Counted from the stretch's first letter, positions 15,634 through 24,621 are shown. The stretch: DNA of 27,533 nucleotides from Flavobacterium sp. (GCA_030153045.1 JASLID010000117.1:1-27533); one strand, 5' to 3'. Notes: generated from the letters alone by a model not told the origin. Program-made: numbers and translations.

Positions 15634-16104
15634 TTAGGTGGTAGCCGATTTGTTTTCTTGAATGAACAAATTGATTTCACCTTCTAAAAGTAATACTTCA
15701 TCACAATATGTATTACAAACCATTGTACATAAAGTATAATCGTCAGTCACAAAGGTCGAAGCCAATGTTGCTTTAGTATTTATAGTATCTCCAACTTTAG
15801 GGAGTGAATGTATTTTTAATGACTTTAAGGCACTTATAAATCCAATAACTTCTACATTTTCTTTTTCTTTGTCTTCATTATTTTCATCAACATAAAAACC
15901 TTTTGCTACAATGGAAGAACAAGTTTGAGCTGCATTTTCAATTAATCCGGCTTCTACAAAAATGTTGTTTTGAATGAATAAATTATCTTCTTTTAAAGTA
16001 AAAACGGTTTCCACCATTTCGTTATTCATAGCGACAATCATATCTACCATAAGCATAGGAGCACGGTGTGGCAAATAATTTTTTATGTCGATTAAAACAT
16101 CCAT
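15634..16104 (-). CDS. ApeP-like hotdog dehydratase with missing catalytic His
   Basis: A 156-residue hotdog protein paralogous to the adjacent upstream gene: LPHRAPMLMVD (11-21) matches LPQKFPFVMVD there. The active-site helix EAGLIENAAQ keeps Glu56, but the His expected at the FHQNG position is Ile44 (FIQNN). A dehydratase needs both residues in the composite site at the dimer interface, so this protein is probably a non-catalytic or half-active partner of the one encoded immediately upstream (no intergenic base between the genes). It would then help dehydrate 3-hydroxyacyl-ACP in polyene formation. Confidence 0.88.
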   Translation of the reverse strand: MDVLIDIKNYLPHRAPMLMVDMIVAMNNEMVETVFTLKEDNLFIQNNIFVEAGLIENAAQTCSSIVAKGFYVDENNEDKEKENVEVIGFISALKSLKIHSLPKVGDTINTKATLASTFVTDDYTLCTMVCNTYCDEVLLLEGEINLFIQENKSATT

Positions 16105-16530
16105 TTATTTGGCTAAAACAGTTTTCATTTGACTAGTGGCAATGATATCATCGTTGATTTTTGATACAATATCAACTAAAGTTATGCCTGCAAATTCCTG
16201 AAGAATTGTCACAGTAGATTGAATTTCTTCGTTTAACTTAGGCAATCGAATGATTTCAACTTCTTTGATAGAACCAATGTATCCGGTAGGCGCTTCTTCT
16301 TGCTTTAAGAAAAATTGATACCCAGTATGCAATGCTACAGATTGTGCCATGTGTTCTATTAAACCCGATTCTAAAAAAGTACCGTTTTGATGAAAGATAT
16401 TATCTTCTTGAATTTTTAATCCAGATACTAATGAGGTTTCGGTGTAAGAAAACAGTTTATCGACCATAACAAAAGGAAACTTTTGTGGCAATAATTTTTC
16501 TACAAAATCTTTTTCAAATGCTTTTTCCAT
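16105..16530 (-). CDS. ApeP-like 3-hydroxyacyl-ACP dehydratase
   Basis: A 141-residue hotdog protein. IFHQNGTFLESGLIEHMAQ (45-63) carries His47 and Glu59, the pair expected for FabZ-like dehydration, with two residues fewer between them than in FabZ; this shorter spacing is also seen in the paralogue downstream. It should convert 3-hydroxyacyl-ACP to trans-2-enoyl-ACP, and repeated use without an enoyl reductase gives the polyene. It lies 3 nt after darB and directly abuts the paralogous gene. Confidence 0.92.
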   Translation of the reverse strand: MEKAFEKDFVEKLLPQKFPFVMVDKLFSYTETSLVSGLKIQEDNIFHQNGTFLESGLIEHMAQSVALHTGYQFFLKQEEAPTGYIGSIKEVEIIRLPKLNEEIQSTVTILQEFAGITLVDIVSKINDDIIATSQMKTVLAK

Positions 16531-16533
16531 CTT

Positions 16534-17667
16534 CTAGCAAACCGTTAAATATGCATATGCAAATGAGAATCTTCCGCTTTCTGGAACAGATAAAAGGACT
16601 TTGTCGCCTTTCTTTAATTTTCCAGAATTGACTAACTCATCTAAAGCTAAATATATTGAGGCTGAACCTACATTTCCAACTCGAGAAAGATTCATAAACC
16701 ATTTTTCGAAAGGTAAATTGATGCCATTTTCAGAAAGTGATTGCTGTAATCCCTCCACAAAATAATTGGAAGAAACATGGGGTAAAAAGTAATCAATTTC
16801 GTTAGCAGTGATATTGTTTTTATCCATAGCATTTTTCATGCTTTCGGCACCTTTAACCAATATGTTTTTATCTAATAATTTCACATCTTGTTTGATTGAA
16901 AAAATAGATTCGTTGAAAAGTTGGTCAGGTGTATATTCGCTCCAAGGCTTAATATCTCCATTTTCTAATTTGTCACCTCCAGCATACATACAAGCTTCTA
17001 ATTCGTAAGCATATGAAAAAGATTCCATCCATTCTATTCTTAAAGAAAGTGGACCACGAGGTTTATTTTCAAGTAAAAAAGCACCCGCTCCATCAGATAA
17101 CATCCAACGAAGAAAATCTTTTTTGAAAGCAACAATAGGTTGTTCTTCCAATTTTTTAAGATTGGTTACTTCGTGCTCGTATTTGTCAGATTTCATCCAA
17201 GTTGAAACTCTTTCAGATCCTGTACAAACGGCATTTTTAGTATTTCCTGATTTTATAGAAAGGAAACCATATTTTAAAGAATTCATACCCGCACAACATA
17301 CTCCAGTTGAAGAATTTAATTCGACAGAATGGTTTTTCAATAATCCATGAACCATGGCGGCATGAGAAGGAAGAAAAATATCGGGAGTTGATGTACCACA
17401 AGAAAGCAATTCCATTTCTTTAGACGAAAAAGTATCGTCAAATAAATTCTCAATTGCGTTTTTAGTCAATTCGGCATTGTTATGAGTACTGTTTCCAGCT
17501 TCATCAATAGCGTAATAGCGACTGGTAATTTTATTATTTCGTAGAATTATTCTTCTTGCCTTTGATGTTTCCTCGTTAATACGTCCCAAATAATTTTCCA
17601 TTTCGTCGTTAGAAACGGCTTTGTTTGGTAAATATTTCCCGGTTTTTGTAATATATACTTCGAACAT
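16534..17667 (-). CDS. darB: Dialkylresorcinol-forming ketosynthase DarB
   Basis: A 377-residue KAS III-like protein with STGVCCAGMNS (nucleophile Cys125, preceded by Cys124), His297 in YFLPHVSS and Asn332 in SRVGNVGSAS, the Cys-His-Asn triad of FabH-type enzymes. The length and its pairing with a DarA gene are those of DarB, which condenses and cyclises two fatty-acid-derived beta-keto chains to a dialkylcyclohexanedione. DarA then aromatises this to the 2,5-dialkylresorcinol that is esterified in flexirubins. It begins 16 nt after darA. Confidence 0.94.
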   Translation of the reverse strand: MFEVYITKTGKYLPNKAVSNDEMENYLGRINEETSKARRIILRNNKITSRYYAIDEAGNSTHNNAELTKNAIENLFDDTFSSKEMELLSCGTSTPDIFLPSHAAMVHGLLKNHSVELNSSTGVCCAGMNSLKYGFLSIKSGNTKNAVCTGSERVSTWMKSDKYEHEVTNLKKLEEQPIVAFKKDFLRWMLSDGAGAFLLENKPRGPLSLRIEWMESFSYAYELEACMYAGGDKLENGDIKPWSEYTPDQLFNESIFSIKQDVKLLDKNILVKGAESMKNAMDKNNITANEIDYFLPHVSSNYFVEGLQQSLSENGINLPFEKWFMNLSRVGNVGSASIYLALDELVNSGKLKKGDKVLLSVPESGRFSFAYAYLTVC

Positions 17668-17683
17668 AATTGAATTAAAACTT

Positions 17684-18586
17684 CTAAACTCCTTGATAAT
17701 ACTGCTTTTCTTTCTTTATCCTATTTATTTTGAGAGGATACGTAAAAACGTGCAAGATATACACAATTGGCGAGATTATCCATATGGCGAGTAACAAATA
17801 AATATTAAAAACTTTGAGCCATTTATTTCTGGTTTCCTTTTTTGTAATGATAAAATTAGACCATTTACTAAAGATTTTGTTGGCCGTTTTGTCAACACTT
17901 ACTAAATAAGAACTGATTTTCACAGCATCTTGTTTAATCAATTTTGGTTGTAAAGAATCTAAATCGTTTTCATTTAGACAAGTACGAATTGTTTCTCCAA
18001 ATTTTGTTGATTCATTGATATCTTTTTCAGAAACACCAGGTAAAGGAAAAATGCCTAAATATTTCTTCTTTACTCCCGAAAACATCCATTTGACAATAGT
18101 AATTACACTAATTAAATTACCGACACGATCCACTAAAGCAATATTCCCTTTTAGGATGGCATTATTTTGTTTGAGTAAGTTTTTTACTTTTTCCTGCGCC
18201 ATAACCCACATGTTTCTTGAACCATTTATGGTTACTACAGGAGTATTTTGCAAAAGTGTTTTAGCTTCAGGGCTTTTTAAAAATGAATTAATTGGAATGG
18301 AAGGAGTAAGGTACCATACTTGATAATTCAATAAAATTAAATCGTATTTTTTGTCCAATATTTCTTGAGGAACTGGTTTAAGAGTTGTTGGAATTTGTAA
18401 AAATGATTCCGGAAATGCATCAAAAAAAGCGTCCTTATTCCAAGGGAAAGGGAAAGGTTTTTCTAATTCTATTTTATGAAAAGTAACAGCAATTTGATCA
18501 GAGTCTACTAATGGTTTTGCAATATTTCGTGCAATTGATTCTAATTGACCTGATTGTGAGTAATAGATAACAAGAACATTCTTCAT
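17684..18586 (-). CDS. darA: Dialkylresorcinol condensing/aromatising enzyme DarA
   Basis: 300 residues with a flavodoxin-like start: LVIYYSQSGQ (5-14) is the phosphate-binding loop for FMN, followed by alternating strands and helices (LILLNYQVWYL, PVVTINGSRNMW). A hydrophobic segment at about 259-285 suggests a membrane anchor near the C-terminus, with a basic tail. This matches DarA proteins, which act with DarB in dialkylresorcinol synthesis and are proposed to aromatise the cyclohexanedione. A possible internal promoter lies just upstream (18605-18612), so dar transcription may be partly independent of the long operon. Confidence 0.92.
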   Translation of the reverse strand: MKNVLVIYYSQSGQLESIARNIAKPLVDSDQIAVTFHKIELEKPFPFPWNKDAFFDAFPESFLQIPTTLKPVPQEILDKKYDLILLNYQVWYLTPSIPINSFLKSPEAKTLLQNTPVVTINGSRNMWVMAQEKVKNLLKQNNAILKGNIALVDRVGNLISVITIVKWMFSGVKKKYLGIFPLPGVSEKDINESTKFGETIRTCLNENDLDSLQPKLIKQDAVKISSYLVSVDKTANKIFSKWSNFIITKKETRNKWLKVFNIYLLLAIWIISPIVYILHVFTYPLKINRIKKEKQYYQGV

Positions 18587-18604
18587 TTTTATGTATTAGG
18601 ATTG

Positions 18605-18612
18605 CAAATTTA
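18605..18612 (-). promoter_or_regulatory. Possible internal -7 promoter element before darA
   Basis: On the minus strand the 47-nt gap contains TAAATTTG, a full match to the Bacteroidetes -7 consensus TAnnTTTG, giving a start about 12 nt before the darA ATG. A TTG lies upstream, but at only about 12 nt instead of the usual 17-23, so the -33 part is poor. In AT-rich DNA this may be chance. Confidence 0.3.
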
Positions 18613-18633
18613 ATTCAAAATAGGCAAATAATT

Positions 18634-20289
18634 TTATTGAACTTTAGCTTCTTTGAAAGTTCTAATTTTATCTGATCTTTTAACATGAACCCAATCCGGC
18701 CATGTGGTTTGATCTTCAGCATCGTAAATTCTGATTTTCTGATTTACATCTTTTATTAGCAAGTCGTCTTTTTTACAATTTAATATTAATGCTGCTGCCG
18801 AAACTCCCGAATGTGTGGCTCCTCCAACTCCATGTGAAAGTGTACTTGCTCCACATAAATACAAGTTTTCTATTTCTGTTTGGTTTTTGAATGAAAAAGG
18901 ACCTACTTGACTCAGCGTTTTTTCAGTGCCATAGACGTTCCCGTTAGTTGAGTTGACGTAAAATTCATTGGTCTTTGGTGTTCCAAGTTCTACTTGCACA
19001 ATATTTTGTTTTGCTCCTGGAATAATCTTTTCGATGTTATTCATGAACTTTTTGATGACTTTTTCTTTAAATAGGGTATAAGTTTCGGTATGGTAATCTT
19101 CTAAACCATTGAGGTCTTTCAAATTATCATAATTGATATAAGTGACCATTTCAAAGTTATGATACCTTCCGTTGAAACTTACGGGATCTTTTAAGGTGGT
19201 ACAGCTTATAAAAAGGGCAGGGAATTCATCACCTTCAGAAACATCATTCACCATTAGATCTTCAAAGTGTTCGTCCATGTTTTCATCTTTCATCATCCAG
19301 ATGTTTCCAGAGTCGATCCCAAATTGAGTCACATCCATATCTAACGTTAAAAATAAAATAAGCGAAGTGACTGAATATTTTGTTTTGTCTAATTTTTTAT
19401 TCAGTTTTTGGCTAAGATGTTCTTTTCCAATTAGATTTAAATAAGTAATAGAAGGATCAGCATTCGATATTATAGTTTTGGCTAGTATTTTTTTACCATC
19501 TTTTAATTGAATTCCAATCGCTTTTTTGTTTTCTATTAGAATTTTTTCGACACTTTGTTTTACCCGAATTTCGCCACCATTTCGCTTGACGCCGTTTGTC
19601 ATGGCTTTTACCAATCCGCCACCGCCTCCCATGGGATAAAATCCTCCGTCGAAATAATGACTCATTACAGAACAATGCACTGGGAAACAAGCACGGCTAG
19701 GAGGTAAGCCATGATCTCCACATTGAATGTTTAAAACGGTTTTTAATAATGGATCTTTGATGTGCCAGCCAATTACTTTTTTGAGAGGAAATAAAGCAAA
19801 TTTTCCGAAGTTTTTTGTTCTAAACGGAACCGTAATTTTTTGCCACCATCCTTTTAATTTTGGCATTAGTTGGAGTTCGTAACTTACTTTTTCAACAAGA
19901 GAAATATATTCAGCAATGTTTTTTTCTTCCTTTGGGAAACGAGCTGTAAGTGTTTTTTTTAAATTCTCTACACCCGTTGGTATATTGATGGTTTCGTTAT
20001 TGATTAAACAATGTTCATAGGCTTTCTTGTTCATTTCAAAAAAAACCAGATCATTTGCTATGCCTAAACCTTTGTATAAGTCGTTTGTGCTATCACCTTC
20101 ATTAAGAAGCCCAACATAATGAACACCAGGACTAAAACGCTGTCCATTTAAAGTAAAACTATGACTCCATCCGCCGGGGACGTAATGCTGTTCTAAAACT
20201 AAAACTTTTTGACCAGCTCTTGCTAAACAGATGGCTGTAGCTAAGCCTCCAACTCCAGAACCAATAATAACAGCATCAAATTCTTCCAT
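18634..20289 (-). CDS. Phytoene-desaturase/retinol-saturase-like FAD oxidoreductase
   Basis: 551 residues. The N-terminal dinucleotide-binding fold AVIIGSGVGGLATAI (6-20) with the acidic end LEQHYVPGG, and the C-terminal FAD element LYLCGASTLSHGVGGATHSG, define the carotenoid desaturase / all-trans-retinol 13,14-reductase superfamily. No crtB, crtZ or other carotenoid genes are nearby, so a carotenoid role is unlikely. It may reduce or isomerise a conjugated double bond in the polyene or a resorcinol precursor; this is inference. It lies between the LpxL-like acyltransferase (58-nt gap) and darA (47-nt gap), the loosest-packed part of the operon apart from the S23 insertion. Confidence 0.9.
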   Translation of the reverse strand: MEEFDAVIIGSGVGGLATAICLARAGQKVLVLEQHYVPGGWSHSFTLNGQRFSPGVHYVGLLNEGDSTNDLYKGLGIANDLVFFEMNKKAYEHCLINNETINIPTGVENLKKTLTARFPKEEKNIAEYISLVEKVSYELQLMPKLKGWWQKITVPFRTKNFGKFALFPLKKVIGWHIKDPLLKTVLNIQCGDHGLPPSRACFPVHCSVMSHYFDGGFYPMGGGGGLVKAMTNGVKRNGGEIRVKQSVEKILIENKKAIGIQLKDGKKILAKTIISNADPSITYLNLIGKEHLSQKLNKKLDKTKYSVTSLILFLTLDMDVTQFGIDSGNIWMMKDENMDEHFEDLMVNDVSEGDEFPALFISCTTLKDPVSFNGRYHNFEMVTYINYDNLKDLNGLEDYHTETYTLFKEKVIKKFMNNIEKIIPGAKQNIVQVELGTPKTNEFYVNSTNGNVYGTEKTLSQVGPFSFKNQTEIENLYLCGASTLSHGVGGATHSGVSAAALILNCKKDDLLIKDVNQKIRIYDAEDQTTWPDWVHVKRSDKIRTFKEAKVQ

Positions 20290-20347
20290 ATTTTATTACT
20301 TTTTTAAATACAAAAGAATGTGCATTTGTAGTTTTAATTGTTGTGTT

Positions 20348-21229
20348 CTATTTTTTTAGTTTTTCCCAGAAATCAAAATAATTAAACCATTGAAGCGGGT
20401 ATTTTTGAATCATCATTTCCACACTTTGGGTATACTCTTTGAGTAATCCTTTTTCGTCGCGGTGTTTCACTTGTGCCTCACGCGCATATAAATGATAATG
20501 TAGATTGGCTTCTTTCATTACATACACAAAAACAACGGGTACTTTTAATCTTGAGGCTATTAAGAACGGTCCTGCTGGGAAATTAGCTTCTTCACCTAAT
20601 AATTCAGTTGATAATGATTTTACGCCTTCAAAATATCGATCTCCGGTAAAACAAACCAATTCATTTCTTGCCAATGCAGCGTTAATGTCGAATATATGCG
20701 ACAAATCCTCATTGATGATAATAAACTTAATGTTTGATTTTTGAGTTACCGTTTCGAGGTAATTTTTTATGGCCGAATGTTCTAAATCGGTAGTGACTAA
20801 ATTGATTTGAAAATCAACATCTAGTTCACCAAGGAAGTGCTCTGCAATTTCAAAATTCCCCATGTGTGCACTAATAAGTACACCTCCTTTTTTCTCTTGA
20901 AGAAGTTTTAATAGAATTTCGACACCATCAAATTCGTAAGTAAATTTGCTTCTCATTCCTGCCGAAATGGAAATTTTATCTATAATCGTTTGTCCAAAAG
21001 TGTAGTAACTTTTGAAAACATGTACTTTAGCTTTAAAATAAGAATAACCAAGACGTTCTCTAAAATAATAGAAGATCGCTTGGTTACTTTTTTTTAGAAA
21101 AATAAAATAATATGAAGCTACAAAATAGAGAATGACATAAGCAGATTTTATTCCTAGTTTTTTAATAAAAAAAACAAAAATCTGATATCCTAATACGGTG
21201 CCTCTAGATTTACCATCCCATTTTGCCAT
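20348..21229 (-). CDS. LpxL/HtrB-like lysophospholipid acyltransferase
   Basis: 293 residues with an N-terminal membrane segment (about 15-46) and the acyltransferase motif HMGNFE (His122, Glu127; the HX4E form of HX4D/E), followed by the CFTGDRYFEG and FPAGPFLIASRLKVPVVFVYV blocks typical of lipid A late acyltransferases. It transfers an acyl chain from an ACP to a hydroxyl acceptor at the inner membrane. In aryl polyene clusters such proteins are thought to attach the polyene to its lipid or aromatic partner, so this is one candidate for making the flexirubin ester (the BtrH-like protein is the other). It is coupled to the preceding ACP gene by TAATG, supporting an ACP-bound donor. Confidence 0.92.
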   Translation of the reverse strand: MAKWDGKSRGTVLGYQIFVFFIKKLGIKSAYVILYFVASYYFIFLKKSNQAIFYYFRERLGYSYFKAKVHVFKSYYTFGQTIIDKISISAGMRSKFTYEFDGVEILLKLLQEKKGGVLISAHMGNFEIAEHFLGELDVDFQINLVTTDLEHSAIKNYLETVTQKSNIKFIIINEDLSHIFDINAALARNELVCFTGDRYFEGVKSLSTELLGEEANFPAGPFLIASRLKVPVVFVYVMKEANLHYHLYAREAQVKHRDEKGLLKEYTQSVEMMIQKYPLQWFNYFDFWEKLKK

Positions 21230-21483
21230 TAGGCATTTTTAAGTATTAGTTTATTTTCAATTAAATCGTAAAAACTTTGGAATGAGGCTATACCTACAAA
21301 ATCAGCTTCTACTAATTTCACACCAAAATTTGATTCTACAGAGACTACTAAATCTACATAATCAAGGCTATCAAGACTTAAAGTATCCTTTAATATGGCT
21401 TCTGGTTGTATATCATCGGCATCCACTTCAAATTCATCAACCAAAAAATCTTTGATTTTCTCAATAATTTCTTCTTTATTCAT
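21229..21483 (-). CDS. Acyl carrier protein
   Basis: An 84-residue ACP with LSLDSLDYVDLV; Ser39 is the phosphopantetheine site. The protein is very acidic in the N-terminal half (DEFEVDADDIQPE). It overlaps the ketosynthase by 8 nt and the acyltransferase by 1 nt (TAATG), so it is translated in step with both and is likely their partner. It differs clearly from the second ACP at 9725-9982. Confidence 0.96.
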   Translation of the reverse strand: MNKEEIIEKIKDFLVDEFEVDADDIQPEAILKDTLSLDSLDYVDLVVSVESNFGVKLVEADFVGIASFQSFYDLIENKLILKNA

Positions 21484-22711
21484 TGTCTTTTTTATACTTT
21501 TTAACTACTAGTGCTGAGTTTGTACCTCCAAACCCAAAAGAATTTGACAAAAATATATCAAATTTTTTATTTAATGTTGTTTTAACCAAATTTAATTTTG
21601 CCGAGTCTTCATCGGGAGTTTCAATATTGATGTTAGGTGCAATGAAATCATTTTGCATCATCAATATCGAATAAATAACTTCGCTTGCTCCGGCCATCCA
21701 ACATTCATGACCAGTCATTGATTTTGTGGAGCTTACATAAGGATTACCATCTCCAAAAACTTCAAAAATAGCTTTTGCTTCGTTTGCATCGCCAACAGGA
21801 GTAGAGGTAGCATGTGCATTTATGTATTCTATATCTTTTGGTAATAAACCAGCGTCATTGATGGCTCTTTTCATTGCAGTTGAAGGTCCGTCAACATTTG
21901 GGGTAGAAATATGTCCACCGTTTGATGAAAATCCGTAACCCATAACTTCAGCAATAATTGTAGCTCCTCTTTTAATAGCAGATTCGTAACTTTCTAATAT
22001 TAAAGTGGCACCACCACCACTTGGGATTAATCCATCGCGTGCAGCATCGAAAGGTTTTGAAGCTTTTGTAGGCTCATCTTCTCTAGGCGAAAATACGCCT
22101 AAAGCATCGAAACTACTCATAGCATATTTGTTGATTTCTTGTGCTCCACCACAAATAATCATGTCTTGTAATCCGCTTTTTATCAAATGGTACCCTAATC
22201 CTATGGAGTGAGATCCGCTGGCACAAGCTGCACTAACGGTTAAGTTTACACCTCGTAATCTGAATATGGTCGATAAATTCATGGTTACGGTCGAATTCAT
22301 GGATTTGAAAATCGCACCCGAACCAATAAGAGCAGTATCTTTTTTTTCTCGAATAATGTCAGTAGCTTCAATAATTGCTTTCGAAACACTATCGTTACCG
22401 TATAAAATACCCACTTCATTTTCATCAAAAAAAGCGTCATCAATATTGGCGTTTTTTAGTGCTTCAATGGTTGCCATGTAGGCATATTCAGTTTCTTCAC
22501 CAAGACTTATTCTTTGTCTTCTTGATAATAGATTTTTAAGATCAGGTTTTGGAACCATTCCGGTTAAAGCCGATTGGAATCCAAATTCTTTTCTTTCAGG
22601 GTCAAAATGGATTCCAGATTTTCCTTGATACAAAGATTCCTTTACCTCATTTAGTGAAGTTCCAATACAGGAGTATATTCCCATTCCGGTGATGACAACT
22701 CTTCTATCCAT
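21476..22711 (-). CDS. Beta-ketoacyl-ACP synthase (FabF/FabB-like), intact
   Basis: A 411-residue KAS, the longest of the family in the window. Cys163 in VSAACASGSHS, His300 in INAHATSTPVGD and His335 in KSMTGHECWMA form a full triad; the C-terminus has SNSFGFGGTNSALVV. The gene is followed by the ACP (8-nt overlap) and preceded by the ketoreductase (18-nt gap), so KR, KS and ACP make a compact extension module. It may start the chain on coumaroyl-ACP or make the resorcinol precursors, which sequence cannot decide. Confidence 0.96.
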   Translation of the reverse strand: MDRRVVITGMGIYSCIGTSLNEVKESLYQGKSGIHFDPERKEFGFQSALTGMVPKPDLKNLLSRRQRISLGEETEYAYMATIEALKNANIDDAFFDENEVGILYGNDSVSKAIIEATDIIREKKDTALIGSGAIFKSMNSTVTMNLSTIFRLRGVNLTVSAACASGSHSIGLGYHLIKSGLQDMIICGGAQEINKYAMSSFDALGVFSPREDEPTKASKPFDAARDGLIPSGGGATLILESYESAIKRGATIIAEVMGYGFSSNGGHISTPNVDGPSTAMKRAINDAGLLPKDIEYINAHATSTPVGDANEAKAIFEVFGDGNPYVSSTKSMTGHECWMAGASEVIYSILMMQNDFIAPNINIETPDEDSAKLNLVKTTLNKKFDIFLSNSFGFGGTNSALVVKKYKKDNE

Positions 22712-22729
22712 TCTCTTTAAAGTAATTTT

Positions 22730-23461
22730 TTATGAATAAATTCCTCCGTTAATATTAATAATTTCACCAGTAATATAACTTGCTTTTTTAGAAACTAAAA
22801 AACTTACTAAATCGGCCACTTCTTCGGCTTCACCAAAACGATTTGCAGGAACCATTTTTATGAGTTCTTTTTCGTCAAGATTACTCGTCATGTCTGTTCT
22901 TATAAATCCTGGTGCAACGGCATTTACAGTAATATTCCTTTTTCCAACTTCTTGTGCCAATGCTTTTGTAGCAGCAACAACCGCTCCTTTTGCAGCAGAA
23001 TAATTGGTTTGTCCAGGTGTTCCTTTTACGCCTGAAACAGATACCATATTTACAATTCGTCCGTATTTGTTTCGCAACATTTTTTGGATAAAAAAATTGG
23101 TTACATTAAAAAATCCGTTCAAACTTGTGTTTATAACACTTGTCCAATCTTCGGGAGTCATCCACATGAATAACCCATCTTTTGCAATTCCTGCGTTGTT
23201 TACTATAACTTCAACAATGGCCTCTGGATTTGCATCTTGCCATTGGGTAAGAGTCGTTTTTACTTCTTCAAAATTACAAACTCCAAATTGAATGATTTCT
23301 CCTTTCCCTCCTAATTTTAGAACTTCTTCCAAAGTTTTTTCGGCAGCTTGCTTGTTTTCTTTATAATTTATGAGGATATGGTATTCAGAATCGGTTGCTA
23401 ATTTTTTGCAAATTTCACTACCTATTCCTCTAGATCCACCTGTTACTAATGCGCATTTCAT
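22730..23461 (-). CDS. fabG: 3-oxoacyl-ACP reductase, FabG type
   Basis: A 243-residue short-chain dehydrogenase with the NADPH-binding TGGSRGIG (7-14), NNAG (88-91) and the catalytic Ser141, Tyr154 and Lys158 (YSAAK); the end GEIININGGIYS is as in FabG. It reduces 3-oxoacyl-ACP to 3-hydroxyacyl-ACP (ApeQ-like) before dehydration. It is the only ketoreductase in the window. No enoyl reductase of the FabI or FabV type is present, as expected for a conjugated polyene product. Confidence 0.95.
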   Translation of the reverse strand: MKCALVTGGSRGIGSEICKKLATDSEYHILINYKENKQAAEKTLEEVLKLGGKGEIIQFGVCNFEEVKTTLTQWQDANPEAIVEVIVNNAGIAKDGLFMWMTPEDWTSVINTSLNGFFNVTNFFIQKMLRNKYGRIVNMVSVSGVKGTPGQTNYSAAKGAVVAATKALAQEVGKRNITVNAVAPGFIRTDMTSNLDEKELIKMVPANRFGEAEEVADLVSFLVSKKASYITGEIININGGIYS

Positions 23462-23473
23462 ATATTTCTTCTA

Positions 23474-24586
23474 TTATTTTTGGAACAGTTCAGCATTTTC
23501 AAACCATTGGTTACCTAAAAGGGTTCCGTCTGGTTTAATAAATCCCCATTTATTTTCATTTTTTACTCTTGCTGTGCCGTTAACGAATCCTTTTTCATCG
23601 TTTTTGAATAAGGCGATAAATCCACCAGCTGAAATTCCGTATTGAGTAGGAATCACTAATTTTCCTGATTCATTAATGAAACCCCAATTTTTTTCTTTAA
23701 CAGGAGCTAATCCGTCTGGGCTAAATACTTCTGCATCATTATAGGTTGGTTCAACTACGAAGTTTCCTTTTAAGTTGATATATCCCCATTTTTTACCAAC
23801 ACAAACTGGAGCTAAATTTTTTACAAAAGCTCTTGCTTTGTCAAATTTTGGTTCAATAACCCAGTTTCCTTTTAAGTCGATAAACCCAATTTTGTCATTT
23901 TTTTTAGCGTAGGTAACATCTTGAGATACGAAATCCCAAATTTTGTCAACACCTTCAATCGCCTTGAATTTCCCAGCGCTTATGATTCCAAAGGCTGTTC
24001 CGTTTTTGGCCCAAGTGGTGTTTTTATAAAAATCGCCAATTTCATCGTATATAACTTCTACAATAACCTTACCAGTTTTATCTATAATACCCCAACGGTC
24101 ATTATTTTTTACTTTAGCAAACCCGTTATCAAAAGATTTAATTAAATCATATTTAGGTTCCACAATAACAGCCATTTTAGAATTAATTAACCCTATTTTT
24201 TCGCCATGTTTTATAAAAGCTACGCCATCTTCAAAATCAAATACTTTTTCAGAATCTGGAGCAGTAACAGTTCCCCCTTTTTTATCGATATAAAACCATT
24301 TTTTATCCTTTGCAACGACACAAAATCCATTGTGGAAATATTTAGCATCATCAAACGAAGCTTTAATTATGACTTCTCCTTTTGGATTTATAAAACCCCA
24401 TTTACCATTTTCTTCAAATGCAGCCAATCCTTCTGAAAAGTTTTTTGCAATTTTAAATTTTGGTTGAATGGCAAATTCACCGGCTTTAGTAATATAGCCA
24501 AACTTCCCATCTTTTCTTACCAAAGCCAACTCTTGAGCATTAGCAAAGTGCGTGATGAAGAAGAAAATAAGTGCTAATTTCTTCAT
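23474..24586 (-). CDS. Secreted WG-repeat protein
   Basis: 370 residues: a signal peptide (MKKLALIFFFITHFANAQ, cut before about residue 18), then ten tandem repeats of about 35 residues with the core GKWGFIN..G..VI.P.F/Y (for example NGKWGFINPKGEVII and GKKWGYINLKGNFVVEP). Some copies have lost the Trp (GEKIGLINSK, GTAFGIISAG). WG repeats form beta-rich solenoids or propellers of unknown function and are frequent in Bacteroidetes. The protein should be periplasmic or surface-exposed. It lies between the ammonia-lyase (35-nt gap) and the ketoreductase (12-nt gap), a strange place for an exported protein with no enzymatic features. Confidence 0.92.
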   Translation of the reverse strand: MKKLALIFFFITHFANAQELALVRKDGKFGYITKAGEFAIQPKFKIAKNFSEGLAAFEENGKWGFINPKGEVIIKASFDDAKYFHNGFCVVAKDKKWFYIDKKGGTVTAPDSEKVFDFEDGVAFIKHGEKIGLINSKMAVIVEPKYDLIKSFDNGFAKVKNNDRWGIIDKTGKVIVEVIYDEIGDFYKNTTWAKNGTAFGIISAGKFKAIEGVDKIWDFVSQDVTYAKKNDKIGFIDLKGNWVIEPKFDKARAFVKNLAPVCVGKKWGYINLKGNFVVEPTYNDAEVFSPDGLAPVKEKNWGFINESGKLVIPTQYGISAGGFIALFKNDEKGFVNGTARVKNENKWGFIKPDGTLLGNQWFENAELFQK

Positions 24587-24621
24587 TTGAATACTATTTA
24601 GAATTAAAGATTACTAAGATA

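Noticed and set aside
18634..20289. Carotenoid (zeaxanthin-type) cluster suggested by a phytoene-desaturase-like gene
   Set aside because: No phytoene synthase, lycopene cyclase or hydroxylase is present, and the surroundings are fatty-acid/PKS-type and dar genes.
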